A stretch of 64,000 bases of DNA from Chamaecyparis obtusa. Its lineage: Eukaryota; Streptophyta; Pinopsida; Cupressales; Cupressaceae. Each line of letters starts with the position of its first letter. Positions within the stretch are counted from its first letter, which is position 1. Positions 14,249 to 25,810 of this stretch are shown here, piece after piece. The stretch lies in assembly GCA_027943335.1 (NCBI GenBank), contig BSBK01000876.1, positions 124,001 to 188,000 on the forward strand, written 5' to 3'. The translations under genes were made by a program, and so were the position numbers. The notes under the pieces are model-generated. The model ran no database searches, was not told the origin of the DNA, and saw nothing but the letters and a program-made list of their open reading frames with translations.

Positions 14249-16859
14249 ACACATATGAAAAGAGCTCGAGCCATAAAGAAATTGCGAGCATAGAAAAAAA
14301 TGACTATGAGCATATCAAGTCATCAAGCCAAGTAAAATGGTGATGAAACTTAACAAAACACAAAATTGTGTTTTATTTTCAAGGTCAAGATTTTGAATCA
14401 GTTGGAATCAAAAGCAAATACACTTATCCCTGCAAAATGGTAGCAAAAAAATCCTAGACATCGAGAAATTAATTTTGAAAAATTTAAAAACTAATTCAAA
14501 GAAATTATAAATTTGTCAAACAAAATCATCACTACTCTAATACCATATTATGAAAGTAATTGGTAAAAAATTGAATGTATTGAATGAATGATCAAGTGAT
14601 CATTTATAGATTTCAAAGAGACGATGTTTTTATTATGAAACAATCATAGAATTAGAAACTATCTAATATTTACAAAATCTATAATGTTGACCATTAAATA
14701 AGGAAAAATAAAGATATCATAAATATATTATTTGAATACTTTAGACATTATATTTTTCTACATTTCTATGTAACAATAAGTATTCATCAATAAATGTTGA
14801 TATATGGTCATACTTTTAGGGTTCACAAAGTTAATGTGAGTTCAAATAGTAATGCCACAAGTTTCATAAAAAGACAACTATGGGAGGGACCTCAAAACCT
14901 TTTCTCCCACCACCTCCTATGTCTATCTTACATGAGAGATTTATGAAAGGGCCTTGTTTTATTGGAAATTAACCTTTATTTGAATGATCAAATGTCTTAA
15001 AGTGTCATGAAATATTTTACCCTACAATTATTTTTCCCTTGTTTGATGACTTATTACCAAAATTTGGGAACATGGGAGTCACAAATGTCCATCACATTTT
15101 TAGAATGTTGGCACCTATTATGAGAGAGTTAGAAACTCCTACATTCTTTACTACATTCATAATGTTCAATATGTCTTCTCTTAAACCTAAGTCTAACTTA
15201 TTCTCTATACTCCCTTTTATTCATCTTTAGCTCTCCTCGAGATTATTGTAATTTTGCCAAATCTTAGTACCTCGAGATTTTCTTCTATTAAATAGTTTCC
15301 CAATTTGGAGTTTCAACATTTTTTGTGTTCTGAAGTTTGAGCTGACTTATGCTTTTATCACATATAGTTACCTTTGATTAAATGCATGTATAGTGGATCT
15401 AATCCTCTTTTTCATGTCTTTGAAGCCTCTATATGTATTCTTCTTATTCTTCTTCTCTAGCTAGGTAAACACCACATTTTATTAAAATATTCTCAACTTG
15501 TTTGTTGCCACTCTTTCTTATTAGTTTCTTATTAATTCACATTGTATTTTGATTGCCTTGTCATAAATGATTTTATGTTGAATTAGTGAATACTATATCC
15601 ATCTAAAGAGTTTCTTTTTTTATTATCCTTTTGAGTTGTTTTAGTTTATTCTTGTGTTTTGATCCAAACATTTATTCTTCATATTTTATTTCATTCTATT
15701 GTAACCACATAAGGCTAAGCATGTTTTCCATCATGTGTGTATTGGATATTTTGTATTAAATCTATAGCCTATTAGGTTAGTAATAAAAAAATTGATGTTA
15801 GTGATAGCAATTAAATAAATAATATTAATAGTTAAGTTGTACATTATGGTAGTTGGATGCAAATACATCCTCATAATATTGCTAGGTTACTTCAAGGGAA
15901 ATCAAAGGCATTATAAGCCTAAGTTAGAAAATGTAAAATTTACCCTGAATAGGTAAAGATATCACAAAGAAATCAATATATCAATTATTATTATTGGCTG
16001 CAATCATGGAGTAATCTATGTATTTTCTCTACCAAATTAACTTTGGTATTAGAATAGTATAAGATTCAATCCAAGAGAAAAAGATGCAACAACAATTAAA
16101 AATTAAAGTCTATTTATAGAGAAATCATAGTTGTCTATACCACATGCCTAACAACTAGGAAGATTGTGGATGATACCAAAAGTTTTTTCATATTTAATGC
16201 TACTTTAAATCTCATGGAGAAGAGAATAGCTTGTATCAAGTCGTACCTAGAAAAGTTAAATAAAATGTTGAAATTGTAATTGAAAGGTTGTGAGATCCAA
16301 TTTTGGTGTTGATATGTTTTGTCCATTGGTTAGAAAAGTGTAAATAAGAATAAGTGGCATGTAAATATTTGTATCATAGGTGATTTATGACTTAATAGTC
16401 ATTTCTCACATTGAGGGTGGTCATGGGTTCAAAATTCACAGAGGTTTGTAATAAATTTCAAAAAGTAATTAATAGGGTGCAAGCATTGCGTTGAAAAATT
16501 AGATGAAAGATTGAACTCAATATTTGTTGATCAACTCTAAAGAATTGGTGGCTTTTGTCTGATTAACAATCATAAGATAAGTGGTTTAGTGTAATATTAT
16601 CGTTTAAAAATAAGATTTAATAATAAACAATAATAATAGTTTTAAAATATATGAAAATAAAAATATAAAAGAATGAAATTAAAATATAACATAATTAAAA
16701 TTAGGTTATTTAGGTTCAAAAGGCATAAAATGGAAAATTGTGACTCCCTCAAATATTCGATACAAAAAGGGATAAGATAACTTCATTTGAATGGGAAGAG
16801 AGGAAGGAGGAAAAAAGGGAAGGTGTGATTCAAGAAAGAATTACTGAAAGACAAAAATG
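14249..16859. other. Gene-free AT-rich spacer between two opposed satellite arrays
   Basis: Neither flanking satellite monomers nor retroelement motifs are visible. Only short open frames occur (for example 15039-15230 + and 16135-16326 -), without recognisable domains or codon regularity. The sequence changes abruptly at 14248 (end of the + array). On the right it merges into purine-rich sequence that becomes clear inverted satellite near 16860. I see no gene, tRNA or terminal repeats here. Confidence 0.6.
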
Positions 16860-19800
16860 AATAAAAATTAAAAAAGGGAGTAACTCCTTCAAAAAGAAAA
16901 GTTATGAAAGGTTGTAACCCTCACAAAGGACAAAAGTGGTGAAGGTTTGTGACTCTTTTGAAGGGTGGCAATTGTGAAAGGTTGTGACGATTGTAAAGGG
17001 CATACATGATAAAAATGTGTGACTATCCCCAACATTGTAAAATATCAAGGGGAGAAGGTTTCATTTTAGGACATTCAAGTGAAATCATTGTGGAGTAATA
17101 ATCTAGTATTTACAAAGGCAAAAATGAAAATTGGTGACTCAATTCTTTTTTTCTTGTTAACTCAAAGGTATCCCCATGACTCAACTCAATGCCCAACCTG
17201 CCTTATCTTAGTCTTACATATCACCTAGTTGGAGTTCAAGAAGGGGTGAGTTGAGGTAAAACTAACCCTCTAAGAATTAATGGAAGATTAAAAGGAATAA
17301 GAAAAAAAAAGGAAGTGACTCTTTCAAAAGGAAAAATTATGAAAATTTGTGACACTCACAAAGGAAAAAAATAGTGAAGGGTTGTGACTCTCTCAAAGGG
17401 TGACAATTGTAAAAGGTTGTGATGAATGAAAATGGAAGACATGAAGAAGATGTGTGACTCTCCCCCACATTGGAGGATATGAAGGGAAGAAGGTTTCATT
17501 TTAAGAGGACATTTAAGTGAAATCAATGTGGGGTATAATATATTATTCACAAAGACAACAACAAAAAGTGGTGACTTAATTTATTTTTTTGTTAACTCAC
17601 ATGTATCCCTACGACTCATCCCAGTGCCCAACCTATATTACCTTGGTCTTACATATGTCAAGTTGGGGTTAATGGGGGGTAAGTTCAGACAATACTAGCC
17701 CTTTAAGAATTAATGAAAGAGAAAAAAGACTAAGAAAAAATAGGTGATTGTTTCAAAAGGAAAAGTTATGAATGGTTGTGACACACACAAATGATAGAAG
17801 TGGTGAAGGGTTGTGACTATTTTGAAAGGTGGATATTTTGAAAGGTTATGATGATCACAAAAGGATAAAATGATGAAGATATGTGACTCTCCCTTACATT
17901 AGAAGATATAAATAGGAGAAGGTTTCAATTTAGGAGGATGTTCAAGTGAAATCAATGTAGGGTAGCATATTATTCACAAAGGAAACAATGAAAAGTGGTG
18001 ACCCAATTTAATTTTTTTTGTTAATTCAAAGGTATCCTTGTGACCCATCCTAGTGCCCAACATGCATTACCTTGGTCTGATATATTTTCAAATTGGGGTT
18101 CAGGAAGGGGTGAACTTAGTCAAAACTAGCTCTCTGAGGATTAATGAAAGAGAAAAAAGAATAAGAAGAAAATAAGGAAGTGACTCCAAAAAAAACAAAG
18201 TTATGAAGGGTTGTGAAACTCATTAAAGATAAAAATGTTGAAGGACTGTAACTTTTTTGAAGAGTGCAATTGTGAAAGGTTGTGATGATTGCAAATGGAA
18301 GATATGATGAAGAGATGTGACTCCCCCAAATTAGAAGATATAAATGGGAGAAGATTTAATATTAAGACATACAAGTGAAATGAATGTGAGGTATAATATA
18401 TTATTCACAAAGGCAACAATGAAAAGTGGTGACTCAATTCATTTTTAAAAAAACTAATAGTTATCCAGTGACTTAGCCCAGTGCCCAACTTGCCTTATCT
18501 TGGTCTTACTTATTGTCAAGTTGAGGATCAAGAAAGGGTGAGCTAATCCAAAACTAGCTCTTTAAAATTAATGGAAGAGAAAAATAAATAAGAAGAAATT
18601 ATGGAAGTGACTCCTTCAAAAGGAAAAGTTATGAAAGGTTGTGACATTCACAAAAGACAAAAATAGTGAAGGGTTGTGAGTCTTTCAAAAGGTGGCAATT
18701 GTAAAATGTTGTAATAATTATAAAAAGAAAACATAATGAAGAGGTGTAACTCTCCCCCACATTGGAAGATATAAAATGGAAGAAAGCTCTAATTTAGGAG
18801 GACATTCAAATGAAATCAATGTGGGGTATAATATATTATTCACAAAGACAAAAATGAAAAGTGGTGACTCAATTCATTCTTTTAGTTAACTCAAAGTTAT
18901 CCCCATGACAGCCTAGTGTCCAACATGTCTTACCTTGGTTTTACATATTGTCAAGTTGGAGTTTAGGAAGGGGTGAGTTGAGGAAATACTAGCCCTCTAA
19001 GGATTAATAGAAGGCTAAAAGGAATAAAAAGGAAATAAGGAATTGACTCTTTCAAAAGATAACATTAAGAAAGGTTGTCGCACTAGAAAAAAATAAAAAT
19101 GGTGAAGGGTTGTGACTGCTTCAAATGGTGATAATTGTAAAAGGTTGTGACGATTGCAAATGGAAGATGTGGTGAAGATATAAAGGGGAGATGGTTTCAT
19201 TTTAAGACATTCAAGTACAATCATTGTGGGTATAATATATTATTCACAAAAGAAATAATAAAAAATGGTGACTCAATTCATTTTCTTATTTTTTTCACTC
19301 AAAGGTATGCCCACAACTCAGTCTAGTTCTCAACATGTCTTACCTTGGCCTTACATATTGTCAAGTTGGGGTTCTGGAAGGGGTGAGTTGAGGCAAAACT
19401 AGTTATGTAAGAAATAATGGAAGAGAAAAAGAAATAAGAAGAAAATAAAAAAGTGACTCATTCAAAAGATAAATTTATGAAAGGTTGTGATACTCGAAAA
19501 ACACAAAAATAATAAAATATTGTGACTCTTTTGAAGGGTGGCAATTGTGAAAGGTTGTGATGATTGCAAAGAGCATACATGATGAAGAGATATGATTTTC
19601 CAACTTATTGGAAGATATAAAATGGAGAAGGTTTCAATTTAGGAAATTCAAGTAAAATTATTGTGGAGTATAATATATTATTCATAAGTCAACAATAAAA
19701 ATTAGTGACTCAATTATTTTTTCGGTTAACTCAAAGGTATCCACATGACTCAGCTCAATGCCTAACCTATCTTACCTTACTATTACATGTTTTCAAGTTG

Positions 19801-20019
19801 GGCTCAAGATGATTTGAGTTGAGATGAGGCAAGACTAGCCCTATAATAATTAATGGAAGAGAAAAAGGAATAAGAAAAAAAAAGTGACTTCTTCAAAAGG
19901 AAAAGTTATGAAAGATTGTGACACTCATAAAGGACAAAAATAGTGAAAGGTTGTGACTCTTTCAAAGACTGGCAATTTTGAAAGGTTGTGATGAGTCCAA
20001 AAGACATACATGATGAAGA
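16860..20019 (-). repeat. Same satellite family, inverted, monomeric ~432-bp array
   Basis: Reverse complement of the satellite at 1-14248, shown by blocks such as GGTATAATATATTATTCACAAAG and AAGTGAAATCAATGTGG. The GTGACTCAATT box recurs near 17133, 17566, 17994, 18428, 18860, 19265 and 19702, a spacing of 428-437 bp apart from one shortened unit of about 405 bp. All monomers carry the long tail (ACCTTGGTCTTACAT) and none is the short B type, so the A-B-C order of the left array is absent. About seven monomers are present. The array ends at about 20019 against retroelement sequence. Confidence 0.88.
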
Positions 20020-20070
20020 GGGTTGGGTGTGCCTCTGGCCCCATCTTCCTTCCCTTCTCTTTGTGTAAGG
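20020..20070 (+). repeat. Remnant of the element 1 5' LTR end
   Basis: About 50 bp between the last satellite monomer and the primer binding site. By position it should be the 3' end of the 5' LTR, but no second LTR survives in the window to compare with. Confidence 0.45.
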
Positions 20071-20083
20071 TGGTATAAGAGCC
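20071..20083 (+). promoter_or_regulatory. Primer binding site, initiator tRNA-Met type (element 1)
   Basis: TGGTATAAGAGCC matches the plant retrotransposon PBS TGGTATCAGAGCC, complementary to the 3' end of initiator tRNA-Met, with one mismatch (A for C). It lies ~105 bp upstream of the gag start, the usual arrangement. Confidence 0.75.
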
Positions 20084-20177
20084 AAGTTAGATCTAGTTCC
20101 TTCTTGTAATCCCTAGTTGATATCTTGTTGTGGCGTGGAAAATTATGATATGACCGACAATTGCAGAGGGTTTCAAG

Positions 20178-20611
20178 ATGGTTCATGGGAGGTGAGATGA
20201 AGATCCAAGCTTAGTGGATACACTAAGAAAAATTTCTGCTAGATTGGAAGTTGTTGAGATAGCGCAACGTAGAGAAAGACATCTTGATGATGTTAGTGAT
20301 GAAGAAGCTAAAGATGGACAGGATGAAGCAAAACCTGCACCTATGATGGATCAAGGTGAAAAAATACTTTTGAAGGCATTAACAAATTTGAAGGCTACAC
20401 CGCATTTCAATACTCTTGAATACAGTGGAAGGATGGATTCAGATGACTTGATGGATTGGATAACCAAGATGGAAAGGTACTTTGACTATGAAAATTTTTC
20501 AAAGGAAAAGAAGGTAAAAATTGCAAGTACAAAATTGAAAGGTCATGCATCCTTATGCTGGGAGCATCTACAATTGGATAGAAAGAGGAAAGGGAAAGAC
20601 AAAATCAAGGA
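20178..20611 (+). pseudogene. Ty3/gypsy gag, N-terminal part (element 1)
   Basis: The frame starts at ATG 20178. It has a stop at codon 6 (TGA 20193, probably from CGA Arg) and is then open to the insertion point. After an acidic N-terminal stretch comes a retrotransposon gag domain: a Phe-Asn-Thr-Leu-Glu-Tyr-Ser-Gly region, Trp-Ile-Thr-Lys-Met-Glu-Arg-Tyr-Phe, and Lys-Leu-Lys-Gly-His-Ala-Ser-Leu-Cys-Trp. The next ATG, at 20214, lies inside the reading frame. At 20612 the frame enters the LTR of element 2 and resumes at 42040. In the family this protein forms the virus-like particle that packages element RNA. It cannot be functional here. Confidence 0.82.
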
Positions 20612-20822
20612 TGTTGGAGTGATTTTTAGGGTTTTTTGAGAATTCTTATTTCCAATGTTGTTAGCTTCCAAATCCTACATGTATGTCAAAATTTTCATGA
20701 ATCTGCAAGAAATTGACCTATAAAAATCTGAATATCAAGTTCACCAGATGAAAAATGTCCATATGTTCTTTCCCTAGGTCTTTTTTCCCACTATAGGGTT
20801 TCAATTTTCAAAAATACCCTAA

Positions 20823-20827
20823 GTATG
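20823..20827. repeat. Target-site duplication of element 3, left copy
   Basis: GTATG here and at 23883-23887, flanking element 3 exactly. The undisrupted 3' LTR of element 2 reads AAGTGTGCCC at the corresponding site, confirming the empty-site sequence apart from one base. Confidence 0.92.
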
Positions 20828-21855
20828 TGACACGGGTCAGGTAAGGAGGATCCAATTAAGGACAGTCCAAACAAGCAGCAAAACACCACAATGCAGAATT
20901 ACACAACAAGAATACATTTTCAACTGAATTTTCATTAACATGCCCGACTGTAAGGCCTTCCAGGTTAGGGAAAAATACAATCAAAGTATTTCTGCTATCC
21001 CTCTAGCTAGTCTAGCTCTGAAACAAATTAGCAACTGATAAAAACACTAAGGAAGATCTGAACTTGAGCCCGCAAGCCTCCAAGCAATCTCCTTGTCTCC
21101 AAGCATGCAAACCACTAGCTCTGCTATTACAACTATCAAATAAAAATCTGATCTTCAAGATCTCACAAGATCCAAATATGATTCTACTCTCATTTTACTA
21201 CTAATCTACTCTTAAACATCTACCCAAGCTCTCAATATATAGCCAGCTAAGCCACAAGTCGGCTAGTCATGCATTTAATTACATTATAAGTCTAGCCTAG
21301 AAGAGTAAACCCAAACTAAAGAAAGAAACAACAAAACATGATGAACCTTTAGATTTAGGTCCACACATGATCCAAGAAGATGTCCCTAACTTAGAAAGAT
21401 TCAATTCCATCATACGAAACCGCACAAGATGAAAAACTCCATGTTTCACGTGAAACAGGCTGAAAATTGATACTCGAGAAAAATAGTCATAACTTTTAAC
21501 TCATAATGAATTAGGACTTGTGGTCTTAGGATAAGATATTAATTTAGGTACTCTTAGAGGACCTAAGAGCACAAAGGCTGATTCATTAAGGATCAATGGC
21601 TACGCATTGCGCAATCAACACCCAACAAGTAGGAAAATACGGCTCCGACAATAAGGAAAATAACTCTAAATTTGAAATGGTCCATCCAGTCCTTATGCGA
21701 TCATAGGAGAAGGTTCCAAAATAGGTCATCAACATCATGTAAGATTCACACAACATGAAACCAATAAATGCAATAATTATACTGCAAACAATAGAAAATA
21801 AGAAATGTTTTTGGTTGATGCAAGATTTCTCAAAGCCCGAGATGCTCATGCATCA
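20828..21855 (-). repeat. Element 3 3' LTR
   Basis: 1,028 bp, matching 22868-23882. A TATA-like run (minus strand TATATATT, about 21234-21241) precedes a short stretch before GAGAGCTTGGG and probably marks the LTR promoter. On the minus strand a short G-run (ATGGGGTGTC, just right of 21855) is the likely polypurine tract. Confidence 0.85.
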
Positions 21856-21929
21856 GACACCCCATGTTCGAAAAGATGTTCTCAATGGCTGGAAGAACAT
21901 CTTCTAGGATTCAGCACATAAACCCCAAA

Positions 21930-22343
21930 CTATTTCTTCATATTCATGTCCTCCAAGTCTTCACTTTGCATACTCTTCCACTTCATCTTCACACAAGGTT
22001 TGCCAATCCATGAAACTAGGAAAATGAACAAGTCCATCAGCCAAGCCCTCCTCAACCAATCTACAACCAACCATTCAGCACGCTCAAGAACAAGAACAAA
22101 CTGACCTTTCAACTCATCATCAAGTATCAATTCATCATCCCATCTTTGCAACTCATTACAAGACTCATTACTATCAACCATCAACTCAAGTCCACAACTA
22201 GCAAACAATATCAGCACCTCAACACCGAATAAAAGCAATTCGGTAACACCATCATCAAAAAGGTGTTCAAAAATAGATAACTCCTCATCAACAATAGCCT
22301 GATCACACCCAACTAGATGCTCTACAATCTCCATGTCAGACAC
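21930..22343 (-). CDS. Unidentified ORF in element 3 internal region (137 aa)
   Basis: Open frame of 137 codons in the sense orientation of element 3. The protein is acidic and Leu/Val-rich with a Trp-rich C-terminal part. No zinc knuckle, protease DSG or RT motif is visible. Weak coding-like stretches lie further upstream toward the PBS on the same strand, but they change frame and contain stops, so this is probably the remnant of a longer ORF. It could be a decayed gag-derived or unrelated passenger protein; I cannot assign a function. Confidence 0.35.
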   Translation of the reverse strand: MSDMEIVEHLVGCDQAIVDEELSIFEHLFDDGVTELLLFGVEVLILFASCGLELMVDSNESCNELQRWDDELILDDELKGQFVLVLERAEWLVVDWLRRAWLMDLFIFLVSWIGKPCVKMKWKSMQSEDLEDMNMKK

Positions 22344-22855
22344 AACTGACTAAACATGAAAACAAATCTTCTCACCATCCTCAACAAGGTCAACCACAGT
22401 GTTAGTAAACACAGGTATCTTAGCAACAATCACAAGTTGCTCTGTAGGTTTCATGTCAAAGTCCACCAACTGATCACAAAAACTAATATCACATACCTCT
22501 TGAACCTCTATACTATCACAAGCAACCTTGTCAAGATGTCTTCTCTCTCAGACCAGATTACAAACCGGCCAAACAATTTTCCTCCAGATCGGCATGCTCC
22601 AACTCTGGTAAGCTCTACAAAGCTCAACAACATTTTCCTTCACAAGGTCATCAACCTAGTTCAAGAAATTAGTTTCCCACTAAGAAAACCTCTCAGAAAT
22701 CTTTTCTTCCACCACATCATAGAGATCTGCAATTGCTCTAGGGTCCAATCTTTCTTGGAGGCATCCTCAAAGATTCAAAATCCAAAGCAACAAGTCACCA
22801 ACAAGGTCCTGGTGAAAACAACCTCAACTAGTTTACACACTCAAGATCTTCAAGC

Positions 22856-22865
22856 TCTGATACCA
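22856..22865 (-). promoter_or_regulatory. Primer binding site of element 3 (minus strand)
   Basis: The plus strand reads GCTCTGATACCA across about 22855-22866, two bases left of the right-hand LTR (TGATGCAAG at 22868). The minus strand therefore reads TGGTATCAGAGC, the initiator tRNA-Met PBS. This fixes the orientation of the element. Confidence 0.88.
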
Positions 22866-22867
22866 CT

Positions 22868-23882
22868 TGATGCAAGTCAGGTAAGGAGGATCCAATTAAG
22901 GACAGTCCAAACAAGCAGCAAAACACCACAATGTGGAATTACACAAGAATAAGTTTTCAACTAAATTTTCATTAACATACTCGGTTGTAAGGCCTTTTGG
23001 GTTAGGGAAAAATACAATCAAAGTATTTTTTCTATCCCTCTAGCTAGTCTAGCTCTGAAACAAATCGGCAACTAATAGAAACACTAAGGCAGATCGAACT
23101 TGAGCCTGCAAGCCTCCAAGAAATCTCCTCGTCTCCAAGCATGCAAACCACTAGCTCTACTATTACAACTATCAGATAACAATCTGATCTTCAAGATCTC
23201 ACAAGATCCAAATATAATTCTACTCTCATGTTACTACTAATCTACTCTTAAACATTTACCCAAGCTCTCAATATATAGCCAGCTAAGCCACAAGTCGGCC
23301 AGTCAGGCATTTAATTACATTATAGGTCCAACCTAGAAGAGTAAACCCAAACTAAAGAAAGAAAAAACAAAACATGATGCACATTTATATTTAGGTCCAC
23401 ACATGATCCAAGAACATGTCCCTAACTTAGCAAGATCCAATTCCATCATACAGAACCGTGCAAGATGAAAAACTCCACGTTTCGCGTGAAATAGGTTGAA
23501 AATTGATACCCAAGAAAAAAGGTCATAACTTTTAACTCATAATGAATTAGGACTTGTGGTCTTAGGATAAGATAGTACTTTAGGTCCTCTTAAAGGTCCT
23601 AAGGCTGATTCATTAAGGATCAATGGCTACACATCGCACAATTAGCACCTAGAAAGTAGGAAAATATGGCTCTAACGACAAGGAAAACAACTCTAATTTT
23701 GAAATGGTCCATCCAATCCTTATGCAATCATAGGAGAAGGTTCCAAAATAGGTCCTCAACATCATGTAAGCTTCACACAACATGAAACCAATAAATGCAA
23801 TAATTATAATGCAAACAATAGAAAACTTGAAATGTTTTTGGTTGATGCAAGATTGCTCAAAGCCTGAGATGCTCTTGCATCA
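22868..23882 (-). repeat. Element 3 5' LTR
   Basis: 1,015 bp with intact ends TGATGCAAG and CTTGCATCA. It differs from the other LTR by scattered substitutions and small indels, so the insertion is not recent. It is followed on the right by the TSD GTATG (23883-23887). Confidence 0.88.
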
Positions 23883-23959
23883 GTATGCCCTAGAGCTTTA
23901 TATTTCCAAGTTACTTTTTGAGGCACTTAAAGGGTCATCTATGCACATGATCTTTGTAT

Positions 23960-25390
23960 ATATTAGTGTTCATTGAATCTCACAAAAAAAAATTTAAGTC
24001 TTCAGACATTCGGCGATTTAACGACAAAGCCCTAGTTCTTTATTATGATCTCTCAGTCGCTTAATCTCCAATTTTCAACTAATAGTTAGTGATTTTATCT
24101 GGCGATCCAAAGACAATGCAATCTCCCATTTTCTAGATAATATAGTGAAGGCTTAAAGTATTTAGTGATTAAGTGAGAGCCACAAATACAGATGAAGATC
24201 AATGGTTAGTATTATATCCGGGTATTAACTATGCAGTGTATAAAAAATTCAGCGATTAAGCGAACAAGGTGTTCGCTCAATCTCCAAGACTTAGTAATAA
24301 ATTAGAAAATGTTAAGCTATTCAGTGATCAGCTATGAATTAATCTTCAGTCGCTTAATCTCCAAATACTGAGATAGCAGTCAAGATAAATATTCAACGAT
24401 TTAGCGAACACGGTGTTCACTTGATCTCATAAAGATAAAGCTTGGAGTCTTTTTATCTGGCAATCCGGTGAAAAGGGAAAAGGTGATAAGCTAATAGTTT
24501 TTCCATTCAGCGATTGAGAGACTAAAGACTATCGTTGAATCTCAAGATAAATTGGTCAAGTTATAAAATATCTAGTGATTCAGTGATAGTCACTGATATA
24601 GATGAAGATCAATGGTCAGCGTGTGATCTCAGGAATGAACTTATAAGGTTAAAGTTTTTACTTAGTGATTTGGAGATAACGATGTTCCCTAAATCTCATA
24701 ATGTAACCATGGTTAGTATAATCTTTCAGAGATCATGAGAATACACTCAGTCACTGGATCTCATGATTAAAGTTGAGTTAACATTTTCATTAAGAGATTA
24801 TGCGAATAGGCTCTCAGTCGCTAAGTCTCGTAATATAACCAAAGGTTAAGAAAATATCTGGAGATTGTGTGAAGTCTTTTGGTCATTGAATCTCTAAATA
24901 AATAATGAGTTAGGAGATGGGTTATGAGATTACATGAATCCTTCAGTCTCCTATTCTCAAAAGATAACCACAACTAGTCTGAATATCTAGAGATCTAGAA
25001 AATACCTTTCAATCTCCAAATCTCGTAATCTGAACTAAGGTTAAGAAAATATTAAGAGATTGCACAAAGTCTTTTGGTTGCTAGATCTCTAAAAAGGGGT
25101 AAGGTTAAGTTAAAGATTTTGAGACTTAGAGAAATATCTCATTTGCCTAATCACAGAATCAAGTGGAATTTAGAATTAAGGACTTGGAAATAATATGAGA
25201 ACCGTAGATATAAATCAGATCTGACAGTGGTCATTGAATCTCCTGATAAAACCTTGGGTCAAGAAGATATTATGAGATCATGTGAATCCTTCAGTTGCCT
25301 TATCTCCAAATTAACTCTGAGTTAAGAAAATCATTTTGAGAATAAGAGAAGTCTTTCAGTCACCTAATCTCCAAAAGACTTGAGTTAAAT
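23960..25390 (+). repeat. U3 array of ~66-bp hairpin-forming units (5' LTR of element 2)
   Basis: Degenerate tandem units in which a GAGATT-type half is followed ~35-40 bp later by a TCAGTC..AATCTC half, giving an imperfect inverted repeat per unit. The AATCTC/GATCTC boxes fall near 24692, 24757, 24824, 24889, 24953, 25018 and 25083, then 25236, 25302 and 25368, a spacing of 64-67 bp where regular. The best hairpin is 24254-24282, with stem AGCGAACA/TGTTCGCT extended by GATT/AATC. The homologous array occupies about 36790-38200 in the 3' LTR. By position this is the transcription-control part of the LTR. Confidence 0.8.
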
Positions 25391-25810
25391 TTGCATCAAT
25401 GAAAAGGAAAAAGGTTATTGATTACATGGAAAGTTATTCTGCCAGGATGGATAAAGTGTACTAGCTAGCCAATCAGATCATAATTGAGGGTTTTTTTAGT
25501 AATCAAGGGTTTTTTATGATGACACCATAATCATTTATCTCTTTCTCTACAAATTTTAAATATAAGTTGTCAACATCTTACATTACTACTAGCCATTTTT
25601 CAAAATTGGTGTTATTTAGAGTTGAATGCTGAGATGACTGAAAGACAATTGCAGTGATCTTGATAACTCCCATGCATTAAATGATAAGGGTTATATTAAT
25701 GAGACATTCTTGCATTTACACTCAATCATTTTCAGAAGAGCATTTGAGTTTTCTAAGTGAATTGTAGAGAGTGGATTGCAGAGCCAAGTGATCAGAATAG
25801 ACTTGTAGAA

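Larger units (their letters stand above)
20828..23882 (-). mobile_element. Non-autonomous LTR retrotransposon (element 3), inserted in an LTR
   Basis: Two direct ~1-kb repeats (20828-21855 and 22868-23882) flank a 1,012-bp internal region. The PBS reads on the minus strand next to the right repeat, so transcription runs right to left. LTR ends are TGATGCAAG...CTTGCATCA, with the left copy mutated to TGACACGGG. The TSD is GTATG. No gag-capsid, protease, RT or integrase motif is visible in the internal region, so mobilisation would have needed proteins from another element. Confidence 0.92.

Noticed and set aside
15039..15230. 63-codon plus-strand frame in the spacer between the arrays
   Set aside because: No motif, no upstream context, and length expected by chance.
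17356..19224. Minus-strand frames within the inverted satellite array
   Set aside because: They are the same satellite translated on its own sense strand, not genes.
22356..22952. 198-codon plus-strand frame across the element 3 internal region and LTR
   Set aside because: It is antisense to element 3, runs over the PBS and into the LTR, and shows no domain; it is the shadow of a decayed minus-strand reading frame.
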